IMG/VR virus record: IMGVR_UViG_3300044648_000192
Location: 1 to 30,008 of that record
Direction: 5' to 3' (one strand)
Length of the DNA stretch: 30,008 bases
DNA from: a virus
The translations under genes and the position numbers were made by a program. Shown here in pieces: positions 1 to 7,550 of the stretch; the first letter of the stretch is position 1; every line of letters begins with the position of its first letter. Below the pieces are notes generated by a model. The model made no database searches and was not told where the DNA came from. It saw only the letters and a list, made by a program, of their open reading frames with translations.

Positions 1-909
1 CCCGGCACGACCGAGGGCGACAAGTGGCTAGAGCAGGCTACGCAAGGCTACCCAGGCGGGACACGCAGCCCGCGCTGGATGAAGGAAATGGAAATAGACT
101 TTGGCGCACTGGGCGGGACCAAGCTCATCCCTGGTTGGGACGAACTGAAGACCAATCAGCGCATTATCATCCCCCCCATTTCACCGATCGGATTCAAGCT
201 CTATGGAAGTTATGACCACGGCTGGAGACACCGAGCCGCTTACCTTGTTCACGGCATTAATTCAGACGGTAAGAAGTTTACCCTATGGGAGTTCTGGGCC
301 GCGCACGTCCCATACCAGTATATTGCTCAAATCATTAAAGGACAAACGACCCGCGTGCCTGCCCAGGGCTGCGCGTGCCATCCAGAAATAAGAACTTTCC
401 CCGGCAACCCATATGCCGGCCAGGAAACCTACAAAATAGCGGACCGTGCCTTGTGGGCCGATGACCAAGCTGCAGGCGACGGCACCATGAAAAGCATGGC
501 CAAGCTCTTTGCGCGTGAAGGCGTGCATTTTATCGCAGCGGAAGCAGGCGGCGACACGACCTTTGCCGAGTGGCTCATGGGCTATTACTGGCGCGACCCG
601 TTCAATCCCCTGTACTCGATTACCACGGCCTGTCCTGGCCTCATCTGGGAAATAGGCCAGCAACGGCACAAAGATGTCAGCGACAAGGTAGCCCTGAACA
701 AGCACAAGCCCGAGGAGTTGGTTGATAAGGACAATGACGCATGGGATGCGTGCAAATACTGGCATCTGCGCTTTCCGCCTAGGCCGATGGAGGCTGAGCT
801 GGCGCAGAAGCCGAACACCTTCAACTGGTGGCGTGAACAGTCCAAGCGAGCGGCCAACGGGGAAGCTCCGCAAACCTACACTATGCAGCGGGAGATGATT
901 GGTGGCTAA
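1..909 (+). CDS. Terminase large subunit, C-terminal (nuclease) part, 5'-partial
   Basis: The reading frame is open from base 1, so the gene begins upstream and the ATG at 79 is internal. About 302 codons are present. They correspond to the end of the ATPase region and the RNase H-like nuclease of large terminases, which cut concatemeric DNA and power packaging through the portal. Visible marks are an Asp in SYDHGW (about residue 72 of the fragment), fitting the first metal-binding Asp, and a late acidic DKDNDAWDA segment (about 243-250), fitting the last metal-binding position. The downstream small gene and portal agree with the usual terminase-portal order. The stop overlaps the next start. 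The ATPase Walker motifs are outside the window and cannot be checked. Confidence 0.88.
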   Translation, partial: PGTTEGDKWLEQATQGYPGGTRSPRWMKEMEIDFGALGGTKLIPGWDELKTNQRIIIPPISPIGFKLYGSYDHGWRHRAAYLVHGINSDGKKFTLWEFWAAHVPYQYIAQIIKGQTTRVPAQGCACHPEIRTFPGNPYAGQETYKIADRALWADDQAAGDGTMKSMAKLFAREGVHFIAAEAGGDTTFAEWLMGYYWRDPFNPLYSITTACPGLIWEIGQQRHKDVSDKVALNKHKPEELVDKDNDAWDACKYWHLRFPPRPMEAELAQKPNTFNWWREQSKRAANGEAPQTYTMQREMIGG

Positions 910-1105
910 ACATAGACTCCTCGTTTTTCATGACGGACAGGACATTAGCGATAGCCTGGAACTGAAGAACGGTAAGGGCAATCCGTTCGGTTGGTCGCAA
1001 CACGAATTGCACTATCAGGGGCATCGCATCGGATGGCTAGAGTCAGGATACCCGGAGAGCTTTGAAGGCGGATATACCTGGAAGATTGAGGATATCAGTG
1101 GCTAA
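902..1105 (+). CDS. Small hypothetical protein between terminase and portal
   Basis: This 67-aa protein has no recognised family. I place the start at the GTG at 902, preceded by GGGAG about 8 bases upstream; a TTG at 899 is possible. It is a polar, probably beta-rich chain with several His, Trp and Gly residues and no membrane segment or Cys pairs. It overlaps the terminase end by 8 bases and the portal start by 8 bases, so it is wedged in a translationally coupled terminase-portal pair. That position is often taken by small head-completion or unknown proteins. No function is assigned. Confidence 0.7.
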   Translation: MAKHRLLVFHDGQDISDSLELKNGKGNPFGWSQHELHYQGHRIGWLESGYPESFEGGYTWKIEDISG

Positions 1106-3077
1106 AAAGAAAAAGAGTGCTGTGGAAGAGTCAGGCGAGCGCAATGACAGCCAGAAGCAGCTTGAGCGCTGGCAGACCCGCATAGCGACCGCCCGCCGGC
1201 TGCGTGAGGACTGGGAGCGCGACCAGAACGTGCTGGAGGCCGAGCAGTATTTCTATGGCGAGCAGAACGCCAGGAGCCGCGGCAGAAACCGCAGTTTCAA
1301 CCATTTCCGCGCTACAGTCCGCACTCAGAAACCAAACCTGTTTTATAACAATCCAAAATTCTTTGTGCGTCCGATTCAGGGCATGGAAGCGACTGCCGTG
1401 TCTCAGAAGGCTGCACAAGGCGAAGCTATCCTGGAGCGTATAGGGTCACAGGACGACAATTTCAAAAACGCTGCGTCTCTCGCCCTGCTCCAGGCCTTTT
1501 TCCGTATCGGGGTCATTAAGACCTGTTACGACCCTACGCTAGAGCCGAACCCGCGGGCGGGCGAGCCCATCATGGTCATGCAGGAGGGCATGCTGGCCAA
1601 GGATGATATGGGCAATCCCATCCCCATGAAAAACCCACTGACCGGCGAAGCTGTTACCGAGCCTGACATGGTGATGCAAGACGAGGCCTATCGGTATGAG
1701 TACGTGGACGCCCGCACCATGCTCTTGCCGGATGCTGGACCAGACCAGAAGAAATGGCCCTGGATCGCTGAGGAAGTGACCGTTTCCCTGGATGACGCCA
1801 AGGAAGATGAGCGCTTCCCTAAGGAACGGCGCACGCTCCTCAAATCCAACGCCACATCCAAGACCACGGACAGCGGCAAGAAACGCAAGACCGAGCCGGA
1901 AGGCGACGAGCTGTTTAAGTATATCGAGATTTACGACCTTCGCAAAAAAGAACAGATTATCTATGCGGACGGCCAGGACTTTGACGATTTCCTAGTGAAG
2001 CAACCCCTGCCCCGCGGCATCGAGGATCACCCCTACAGCATCCTGAACTTGGGAGACCCCATCCTTTCGCCCGATCCTTCGCCATGGCCCTGCCCGAAGA
2101 CGAAAAGCTGGGTACCCCTCCAGGATTCTTACAACCTGCTCAGGAAGATGATTGACGAGGGCGCGAAACGCTCAGCCCGCAAAATCATGTATTCAGAAGA
2201 CACCTTTGCCGGCGCAGAGGAAATGGCCAAGTTCGGGAGCTCCGACGATATGACCGGCGTAAAGCTGAATGACGTAGCCCGCCCGCCAGTGCCATGGATG
2301 GATCCACCCCTAGCGCCTGACCTGTACAAGGCCTGCCAGCTCCTGCAAATGGACTGGCGCATCGTCACTGGCACCTCTGGGGCCAGGGCCGGCAGCGAGG
2401 AAGGCGCAAGCGCAACCGAAAGCAGCTTCGTGGAACGGGCGGCCAACCTGCGCGACAAAGACGAGCAGGGCAGCGTGAATGATTGGCTGTCAGAGGCTGG
2501 ACAGAAGATGTTTCAGCTGGTCAAGGACACGCTCACACTCGATATGTGGATCAAGCTTAGGGACTTCAAAGCGCCCGAGATTATTCCAGCTGTGGCGCAG
2601 GTCCTGGGCATGGACCCGGCCCAGCTCGGCGTCATGCTGGAGCTCATGCCAGAGGTGAAAAAGCAACTTGAAGAACAGTACGGCAAGGAACGATGGGACC
2701 GCGTGACCCGCGAGGATTTGACCTTTGAGGCGGATGTGACCGTGGTGCCTGGCTCCAGCCGTCCTGTGAACCTGGACGCGGAAAAGTCGTCGGCCATGGA
2801 ATTCATGACCACGATTGGGACCGCGCCCCAGCTTCTACTCTCGCCAGAATTGTTGACCTGGATAGGCGAGAAGTTTGACCCAGCCATACCGAAAAACGTG
2901 CTCATGAGCCTGAACCAACTGGCCATGGCCATGATGGGGGCGACCCAGGCCCAGGCCGGCCATGCGCCTGGCAGTGACAAGGGCGGGCCAAACCCAGGAG
3001 CTGGCACAGGCAAAACCGCGGGCAATCCTGCCAAGGGACCGCAACTACAGGGGGTGATTGGTGGCCTTACCCGTTAA
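1098..3077 (+). CDS. Portal protein (podovirus-type, 659 aa)
   Basis: The product would be the dodecameric portal at the capsid vertex through which DNA is packaged and ejected. Evidence is the position after the terminase, a length of 659 aa (typical for podovirus portals), a Lys-rich N terminus, an early segment with FNHFRATVRTQKPNLFYNNP typical of these portals, a central stretch of aromatic/Pro-rich sequence, and a long helical C-terminal third (TGTSGARAGSEEGASATESS followed by a charged helix). The tail is Gly/Pro/Gln-rich. The GTG at 1098 is chosen because it gives M-A-K-K-K-K and overlaps the previous stop by 8 bases; an in-frame TTG at 1062 would lie deep in the previous gene. The next gene overlaps its last 17 bases. 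Confidence 0.88.
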   Translation: MAKKKKSAVEESGERNDSQKQLERWQTRIATARRLREDWERDQNVLEAEQYFYGEQNARSRGRNRSFNHFRATVRTQKPNLFYNNPKFFVRPIQGMEATAVSQKAAQGEAILERIGSQDDNFKNAASLALLQAFFRIGVIKTCYDPTLEPNPRAGEPIMVMQEGMLAKDDMGNPIPMKNPLTGEAVTEPDMVMQDEAYRYEYVDARTMLLPDAGPDQKKWPWIAEEVTVSLDDAKEDERFPKERRTLLKSNATSKTTDSGKKRKTEPEGDELFKYIEIYDLRKKEQIIYADGQDFDDFLVKQPLPRGIEDHPYSILNLGDPILSPDPSPWPCPKTKSWVPLQDSYNLLRKMIDEGAKRSARKIMYSEDTFAGAEEMAKFGSSDDMTGVKLNDVARPPVPWMDPPLAPDLYKACQLLQMDWRIVTGTSGARAGSEEGASATESSFVERAANLRDKDEQGSVNDWLSEAGQKMFQLVKDTLTLDMWIKLRDFKAPEIIPAVAQVLGMDPAQLGVMLELMPEVKKQLEEQYGKERWDRVTREDLTFEADVTVVPGSSRPVNLDAEKSSAMEFMTTIGTAPQLLLSPELLTWIGEKFDPAIPKNVLMSLNQLAMAMMGATQAQAGHAPGSDKGGPNPGAGTGKTAGNPAKGPQLQGVIGGLTR

Positions 3078-3339
3078 TCCGATTGAATTGACAGACGGCC
3101 AGAGTTTTACCAGCAACTGCCGCGTGATGGCCCTGGTCTGGACCGGCTCCACCACGGCAGGGGATACCTGCCTGGTCCAAAAGCTTGGCGGGTCAACGCC
3201 CACGGTCTGGCGCGCGCGTACTGATAGCACAAACACGTACTTGGGCCTGGCCCCCACGCATTATGGCATCCATTGCCCGGACGGATTCAGCGTCACGGTC
3301 TCAGCCGGAACCGTCCTAGTCTACCTGAGGGAAGAATAG
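3061..3339 (+). CDS. Small beta-rich protein, possible virion decoration
   Basis: This is a 92-aa protein of unknown family. The GTG at 3061 lies inside the portal gene and is my preferred start; a TTG at 3058 also fits. The chain is rich in Thr, Ser, Val and Gly, with alternating hydrophobic residues suggesting a small beta sandwich, and it ends FSVTVSAGTVLVYLREE. There is no signal peptide or membrane segment. It is the first of a run of beta-rich genes after the portal. A capsid or tail accessory role is inferred from position and composition only. Confidence 0.65.
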   Translation: MALPVNPIELTDGQSFTSNCRVMALVWTGSTTAGDTCLVQKLGGSTPTVWRARTDSTNTYLGLAPTHYGIHCPDGFSVTVSAGTVLVYLREE

Positions 3340-3773
3340 TGGGGCACGACGCTAACTATATTGAAGAGCGCGTACTCCAGCCATTGCAGCGGGCCGTGGC
3401 GGTCATGCGCGAGGCGGAAGGGCTAGAGATCACGATTAAGCAGCGGCAGGCGACGGTCCAGGACTTAATCAGGGGAGAGGAAGGGCTGAAGCGGAAAGCG
3501 GCAGAGTGGCAGGCCGTGATTAAGACCGCACAGGTGCAGGCCACTGAGCAGCGCCAGGAACTACAGGGGCAGTTACGGGCCGATCGGCAGTTACGGGAGG
3601 CCGAACGTAAGCAATTTCAGCAGGAGCGCGAGCAGCTCCAGGAACAGCAACGAACCGAACAGGCCAGGCTGGCCGATGTGCAGCGCGAGCGGCATGCGGC
3701 GGAAGAGGAACTGGCCTCCATCAAGCGCGACATTGCCGGGCGCTTACAAGCACTGAAAGGGGTGGCAAGCTAA
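3339..3773 (+). CDS. Long coiled-coil protein, unknown role
   Basis: This 144-aa protein starts at a GTG that shares a base with the previous TAG stop (TAGTG). From about residue 10 to 140 it is an almost unbroken, highly charged helix with many Glu, Arg, Gln and Lys (for example EREQLQEQQRTEQARLADVQ), predicted to form a coiled coil. It carries no enzyme motif. It could be an assembly chaperone, a second scaffold-like factor or a trimerising stalk; a separate scaffold candidate exists at 7551. It is coupled to the next gene through TAATG. Confidence 0.72.
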   Translation: MGHDANYIEERVLQPLQRAVAVMREAEGLEITIKQRQATVQDLIRGEEGLKRKAAEWQAVIKTAQVQATEQRQELQGQLRADRQLREAERKQFQQEREQLQEQQRTEQARLADVQRERHAAEEELASIKRDIAGRLQALKGVAS

Positions 3774-4135
3774 TGGCCGGGTTTAATTCCACAATCGCGA
3801 ACAATGTCAATTTTCAACTTGGTACGCATGAGTTCGGCCCATTCCTCATCGATAACGATGTGAAAACGATCAAGATTGCGTTCACTCGCGATCAGTGGAC
3901 GAACACAAATGCCCGCCTGGATGTGGTGGTCGAGGTGTCTTACGAGAATGAACCGTTCCGCGAAATGATGGGATTTACAGCTTTTGGTGGGCCGCCGTTT
4001 CCAGCACCCAAACCGAACGTGGTATCTCAAAGCGTAACATTCACGGAAGGCCGTACACAGCGCAGGGTGCAGGGACGGTATTCAGTCTCAGGAGCGCGGT
4101 TCCGTTCAACCGTTACGATTGCAGCCGTGGTGTAA
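3773..4135 (+). CDS. Hypothetical beta-rich structural protein
   Basis: This 120-aa protein has no recognised family. The ATG at 3773 overlaps the upstream TAA by one base. It looks like a single beta-sandwich domain: alternating strands such as VKTIKIAFTRDQW and LDVVVEVSYENEP, and a final strand RFRSTVTIAAVV. No Cys and no membrane segment are present. Its place after the coiled-coil protein and before another beta-rich protein suggests a virion accessory or fibre component, which is inference. Confidence 0.65.
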   Translation: MAGFNSTIANNVNFQLGTHEFGPFLIDNDVKTIKIAFTRDQWTNTNARLDVVVEVSYENEPFREMMGFTAFGGPPFPAPKPNVVSQSVTFTEGRTQRRVQGRYSVSGARFRSTVTIAAVV

Positions 4136-4870
4136 ATGGCCTTTTCTGAAGTTGCCAGCCGGAAAGCTACCGCAGAGTTCTCGGGGACCTCAACCGGGTC
4201 TGTCGCCTTTGCCGGGAACGTCACAGCTGGCAATTTGTTGGTTTGTGTGGGGAACGTCTGGAATGACCCGCAGTCTACATCCATTGGTGTAGCGGGGAGT
4301 CTCCATACAACCGGGTGGACGGTTTATACCGTCAATATCGGGACGCCTGCGACGGCCTGGGTCGCGTGGAAAGTGGCGACTTCTAGCGGGGCCGAAACCG
4401 TCACGGTTGATCCAAGCGGGTCGCAGGCTTGGGGGTCGATCTCAGTAGATGAGTTTACGTCTGGCGGTACGATTTCACTGGATACCGACCACGGTTCGCA
4501 GACAGGGAGCCCAACATCGACCCCGACGAAAAACTTCACCACGACCTCCGCGACGGGTTTAATCGTTGGTGTCGTGGGTACAGATGGCGCGGACTACCCG
4601 AATCCAGTCGCGCATTCGGTTGGCACCGGCATGACCCAATTCGGGGAAGTCGAAGCGACAGACAACGCCACGCATAACGGGGCGTATCAAGTCACGAGCG
4701 CAGCGACAAACTATAGCTGGGTATGGACGTTAGGCTCTTCGCAAGTGTACGGCATTTATATTGCCTCGTTTAAGGAAACGGCAGGCGGCAGCGATCCTGA
4801 AGGGTTGTTATTCGGCGGCGGCAAACTGATCGGCGGCGGGTTCCTGCGGAGAGGAGTCTTAATCGGATGA
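4136..4870 (+). CDS. Beta-sandwich structural protein (244 aa)
   Basis: The ATG follows the previous TAA directly. The protein is very rich in Gly, Thr, Ser and Val and resembles the beta-sandwich proteins found in phage structural clusters (segments FAGNVTAGNLLVCVGNVWND and TTSATGLIVGVVGTDGADYP). The C terminus becomes a Gly-rich basic tail (LLFGGGKLIGGGFLRRGVLIG). Such Gly-rich endings are common on virion-associated proteins that lie next to a partner subunit. It overlaps the next gene by ATGA. An exact role (head fibre, tail accessory) cannot be read from the sequence. Confidence 0.65.
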   Translation: MAFSEVASRKATAEFSGTSTGSVAFAGNVTAGNLLVCVGNVWNDPQSTSIGVAGSLHTTGWTVYTVNIGTPATAWVAWKVATSSGAETVTVDPSGSQAWGSISVDEFTSGGTISLDTDHGSQTGSPTSTPTKNFTTTSATGLIVGVVGTDGADYPNPVAHSVGTGMTQFGEVEATDNATHNGAYQVTSAATNYSWVWTLGSSQVYGIYIASFKETAGGSDPEGLLFGGGKLIGGGFLRRGVLIG

Positions 4871-5226
4871 GTCACCCTATCTACTACGTACCGGCTGGCG
4901 ATGTCCTGCCCATTTTCTTTTCCACGTATGACGGCGGCACAGGGGCATCCCTGACCATGAGCGGCTTGGCCGTGACGGACGTTGAAATTTACAAGGACGG
5001 CAGTACCACGCAGCGGGCCAGCGATGCAGGCTTTACGCTCCTGGACACGGACGGTATCGACTTTGACGGCGTGACCGGAATTCACGGCTTTTCGATCGAT
5101 ACCGGAGACAATACAGACGCGAGCTTTTACACGGTAGGGGCCTGGTTCACGGTCGTGGTGTCATCCGTCACGGTGGACGCGCAGACTGTCAATTTTATCG
5201 CGGCCCAGTTTCGGATTATGCCGGCC
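4867..5226 (+). other. N-terminal beta domain of the repeat protein
   Basis: The first 120 codons encode a single beta-rich domain without repeats. It resembles anchor domains that attach a fibre to the virion and precedes the helical repeat stalk. The boundary is approximate. Confidence 0.4.
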
Positions 5227-6444
5227 GAGAGTTCGGCGGGTGTGCCAAAGGTGGATCTCTCGCACGTCGGAGGCGCCACGACGAACGTGTCCGCGTTGGC
5301 GACCAACGTCGACGCGATTCTGACCGACACCGGAACGACCCTCGATACCAAGATCAACACGATCGATGACTTTCTCGACACCGAAATCGCGGCGATCAAG
5401 GCGAAGACCGACAACCTCCCGGCCGCCCCGGCCGCGACAGGCGACATTCCCACGGCGGCCGCAATCGCCGACGCGGTATGGGACGAAGCGACCGCGGGGC
5501 ATACGACGGCGGGGAGTACCGGAAAGGCCCTCACGGATGCGGGTTCAGCGGGCGACCCCTGGAGTACGGCGCTCCCTGGCGCGTATGGGGCCGGGACGGC
5601 GGGGAAAATCGTCGGCGACAACATCAACGCGACGATTAGCAGCCGCGCCTCACAAACCTCAGTGGATACAGTGGATGATTTTCTCGACACCGAAATCGCG
5701 GCGATCAAAGCCAAAACGGACAACCTTCCCGCAGCGCCCGCGGCAACCGGAGATATTCCGACCGCCGCCGCGATTGCTGACGCGGTGTGGGATGAGGCCA
5801 CGCTAGGGCATACGACCAGCGGCACATTCGGGGAGCAGCTAAAGACGGACGTGGACGCCATTCTGGTGGATACCGATGTCATCGGCGCGACGGGCGGCGG
5901 GCTCACGTCTCTTGCGACTCAAGCCAGCGTGAATACCATAGATGATTTGCTCGATACTGAAGTGGCTGCAATCAAGACCGTTGTAGACTCCATCCTGGTA
6001 GATACGGCAGAAATCGGCGCAGCCGGGGCTGGATTGACCGCCGTTCCATGGAATGCAGCCTGGGATGCTGAAGTGCAGTCAGAGGCAACGGACGCGCTCA
6101 ACGCCTATGACCCGCCGACGAACGCAGAGCTAGCCACAGAAATCAACAGCGTGCAAGCCGATATTGCGGCCCTGAACAATCTGTCTGCGGCCCAGGTCAA
6201 TGCGGAAGTAGTGGACGCTCTAGCCACAGACACCTATGCCGAACCAGGGCAGGGCGCACCAGCAGCGACGGCTGCACTCTCCACCAAGCTCAACTATCTG
6301 TACAAGTCCTGGCGGAACAAAAAGGACAATGACGGCACGACCACGAACCTGTACGCGGACGATGCCACGACCGTGGATCAGAAGCAGTCTACGTCAGAAT
6401 CTGGCGGAACTGTCACTAAGGGCGAATGGATCACAGGGGCCTAA
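4867..6444 (+). CDS. Repeat-containing fibre-like structural protein (525 aa)
   Basis: Residues 1-120 form a beta-rich domain with segments such as GIHGFSIDTGDNTDASFYTV, a pattern I recall from fibre or baseplate-type phage proteins. From about 150 onward comes a series of repeats built on DDFLDTEIAAIKAKTDNLP plus TGDIPTAAAIADAVWDEA, with two perfect protein copies (near 169-211 and 272-314) and degenerate ones further on (DDLLDTEVAAIKTVVDSILV). The repeats look helical and would suit a trimeric stalk. The two perfect copies differ at nearly all synonymous sites. Codon choice in 5240-5900 is visibly richer in GCG, ACG and GAC than in the neighbours, suggesting acquisition or special selection. 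The start ATG overlaps the previous stop (ATGA). Confidence 0.72.
   Translation: MSHPIYYVPAGDVLPIFFSTYDGGTGASLTMSGLAVTDVEIYKDGSTTQRASDAGFTLLDTDGIDFDGVTGIHGFSIDTGDNTDASFYTVGAWFTVVVSSVTVDAQTVNFIAAQFRIMPAESSAGVPKVDLSHVGGATTNVSALATNVDAILTDTGTTLDTKINTIDDFLDTEIAAIKAKTDNLPAAPAATGDIPTAAAIADAVWDEATAGHTTAGSTGKALTDAGSAGDPWSTALPGAYGAGTAGKIVGDNINATISSRASQTSVDTVDDFLDTEIAAIKAKTDNLPAAPAATGDIPTAAAIADAVWDEATLGHTTSGTFGEQLKTDVDAILVDTDVIGATGGGLTSLATQASVNTIDDLLDTEVAAIKTVVDSILVDTAEIGAAGAGLTAVPWNAAWDAEVQSEATDALNAYDPPTNAELATEINSVQADIAALNNLSAAQVNAEVVDALATDTYAEPGQGAPAATAALSTKLNYLYKSWRNKKDNDGTTTNLYADDATTVDQKQSTSESGGTVTKGEWITGA
5371..5802 (+). repeat. Tandem protein repeat with diverged DNA (two main copies)
   Basis: Copies lie at 5371-5493 and 5680-5802. 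The first 29 bases are identical (5371-5399 against 5680-5708). The following 32 codons (5398-5493 against 5707-5802) encode exactly the same amino acids, yet 25 of the 32 codons differ, always synonymously. A third, degenerate unit follows from about 5938. Confidence 0.9.
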
Positions 6445-6651
6445 ATGGCGATCACGACAATCAACCAAAAGCTGGCGGTCATGGAGTGGGAGGACTACGC
6501 AGAGCCTGCGTTACCGCTCAGTCCTGGCGCACTCGGGCAAGACGATCAACAGCAACTGCTCTGGGGCTATCCTGGCGTGCTGTGGGCTGAGCCTGTAGTG
6601 GGCACGGCGACAGCCAGCCGGCTTCTCACTGTACTAGGGGTAGGTGGCTAA
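6445..6651 (+). CDS. Small hypothetical protein (68 aa)
   Basis: The ATG follows the upstream TAA directly and the stop overlaps the next ATG (TAATG). The protein is short, Leu/Pro/Gly-rich, with MEWEDYAEPALPLSPG near the middle and a hydrophobic end. No Cys, signal peptide or clear membrane span is seen. It closes the beta-rich module after the portal. No family is recognised. Confidence 0.6.
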   Translation: MAITTINQKLAVMEWEDYAEPALPLSPGALGQDDQQQLLWGYPGVLWAEPVVGTATASRLLTVLGVGG

Positions 6652-6947
6652 TGCCGATGTATGAATTTCGATGTCTAAACGGTCATAGCACAGACCTGTA
6701 CTGTGCCCATTCAGACGACAAGGGCTGCAGGACTGCCTTCTGCGAGACGTGCATGGAAACTATGGGGCCTGTCCTTGCTTTTGGGCAGGGCTTGTGCTTC
6801 TACGAAGAAGGGCGCGGCCAGTGGATTGATAACCTTGCCGACAAGCCAGTGTATGTGACCTCCCATGAGCAGCACAAGCGGCTCATGCGGGAACATAAAG
6901 TGGAATGGGCCACCAAGGGCCGCGGCATGCCAGGACAATGGAGCTAA
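6651..6947 (+). CDS. FmdB-like zinc-ribbon protein (98 aa)
   Basis: The N terminus MPMYEFRCLNGH is characteristic of FmdB-type regulatory zinc ribbons, small proteins often encoded by phages. Seven Cys are present, including C-x2-C in FCETCME. The first pair is imperfect (RCLNGH), so metal binding may use Cys and His. The C-terminal half is polar (HEQHKRLMREHKVEWATKG) and may be helical. It is the first of three consecutive Cys-rich small genes ahead of the scaffold. DNA, RNA or protein binding are all possible. Confidence 0.7.
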   Translation: MPMYEFRCLNGHSTDLYCAHSDDKGCRTAFCETCMETMGPVLAFGQGLCFYEEGRGQWIDNLADKPVYVTSHEQHKRLMREHKVEWATKGRGMPGQWS

Positions 6948-6948
6948 C

Positions 6949-7203
6949 ATGAAAACGACCGAGACGCTTAGCTGTGTGAGTTGCCCAGGAACCAGATTCT
7001 TTACCTTGCTGAACCTGAAAGCGCACCCCAACGGCGGAACCAGCCCGGTAGCGAACGGCTATCGCTGCGCTGATTGCGGGGCCGACGTGGACCTTGGCAA
7101 GCTCATGCAAAAGGCTGAGACTGAGCGAAAACGCAAGGAATATGAGACGTTGCGCGACGAACTGGAGCCTGTACCCGTTGCAAGCACAAAAACTTCCAAG
7201 TGA
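6949..7203 (+). CDS. Small zinc-ribbon protein with basic helix (84 aa)
   Basis: I choose the ATG at 6949, just after the previous stop at 6947; a longer in-frame ORF would overlap the FmdB-like gene. Two C-x2-C pairs (CVSC near residue 9 and CADC near 45) make a plausible zinc ribbon. A charged helix follows (MQKAETERKRKEYETLRDEL). The family is not recognised. Length and context suggest a small nucleic-acid or protein-binding factor. Confidence 0.65.
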   Translation: MKTTETLSCVSCPGTRFFTLLNLKAHPNGGTSPVANGYRCADCGADVDLGKLMQKAETERKRKEYETLRDELEPVPVASTKTSK

Positions 7204-7215
7204 AGCACAAAACGC

Positions 7216-7244
7216 TTGCATAACGCAAGTGGAAAGTGTATTAT
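7216..7244 (+). promoter_or_regulatory. Candidate sigma70-type promoter
   Basis: TTGCAT at 7216-7221 and TATTAT at 7239-7244 are separated by exactly 17 bases. The -10 matches consensus at 5 of 6 positions, the -35 only 3 of 6. It would start transcripts near 7251 leading to the scaffold and capsid genes, but it would start downstream of the proposed Com-like GTG. Confidence 0.35.
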
Positions 7245-7351
7245 CTCGTCCAGATTTTCGCTGCCCCTGCTGTAGGGCCTTGTTATTCAAGGGCAGATTG
7301 ATCGGTGAAATAAAATGCCGCAAGTGCGGCAAGTTGATTGACACCGCATGA
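7229..7351 (+). CDS. Com-like zinc-finger protein (40 aa)
   Basis: The segment RCPCCRALLFKGRLIGEIKC followed by RKCGKLI closely matches the pattern of phage Mu Com (RC-x2-C-x2-LLFK ... IxC-x2-C-x3-I). Com is a small zinc protein that binds mRNA and activates translation of the adjacent mom gene. This version lacks the roughly 25 C-terminal residues of Mu Com. The start is uncertain: GTG at 7229 is the nearest in-frame candidate, and no strong ribosome site is visible. Its stop overlaps the next ATG (ATGA). No mom-like gene is adjacent. Confidence 0.68.
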   Translation: MESVLSRPDFRCPCCRALLFKGRLIGEIKCRKCGKLIDTA

Positions 7352-7488
7352 TTAAAAAAGCGAATCCGGCGTTGCTGGCCAAGTTGGCCGCAATTACTAA
7401 ACGCATTAAGGCTGTCAATCGCGAGACAGCCAAACGAAAAGCGGCTCTGCATCGCGAGTTTTGCAAAGTATTGAGATCATCCGTTTAA
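7348..7488 (+). CDS. Tiny basic helical protein (46 aa)
   Basis: This short ORF begins with ATG sharing ATGA with the Com-like stop, a typical coupled junction and the main reason to accept it. The protein is strongly basic and helical (MIKKANPALLAKLAAITKRI and then many Lys/Arg), with a single Cys near the end. It resembles nucleic-acid-binding or assembly peptides, but no family is recognised. Confidence 0.55.
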   Translation: MIKKANPALLAKLAAITKRIKAVNRETAKRKAALHREFCKVLRSSV

Positions 7489-7529
7489 GTAGCCCACCTA
7501 GAGGCACATTCCCCACATTGAGCCCTTGA

Positions 7530-7549
7530 GGCCATTCGCAAGGATGGCC
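7530..7549 (+). promoter_or_regulatory. Hairpin at the scaffold ribosome site
   Basis: GGCCAT (7530-7535) and ATGGCC (7544-7549) form a perfect 6-bp stem with an 8-base loop. The loop contains the end of an AAGG Shine-Dalgarno-like element, and the stem ends one base before the scaffold ATG at 7551. It could limit translation initiation. A Com-like mRNA-binding candidate is encoded about 200 bases upstream. Confidence 0.45.
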
Positions 7550-7550
7550 C

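Noticed and set aside
283-873. Minus-strand ORF of 196 codons opposite the terminase
   Set aside because: Mirrors a clear terminase frame, has no start context and no plausible protein pattern.
5371-5802. CRISPR or DNA tandem array
   Set aside because: The repetition is at protein level inside an open frame; DNA units are diverged and there are no spacers.
5366-5806. Plus-strand Arg/Pro-rich ORF in another frame of the repeat protein
   Set aside because: Low-complexity frame-shift shadow of the repeats with no ribosome site.
5127-5906. Minus-strand ORF of 259 codons opposite the repeat protein
   Set aside because: A GC-rich repeat shadow; the + strand frame carries conserved repeats and a good junction.
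7489-7550. Rho-independent terminator before the scaffold gene
   Set aside because: The hairpin is short and has no following T run; it overlaps the scaffold ribosome site instead.
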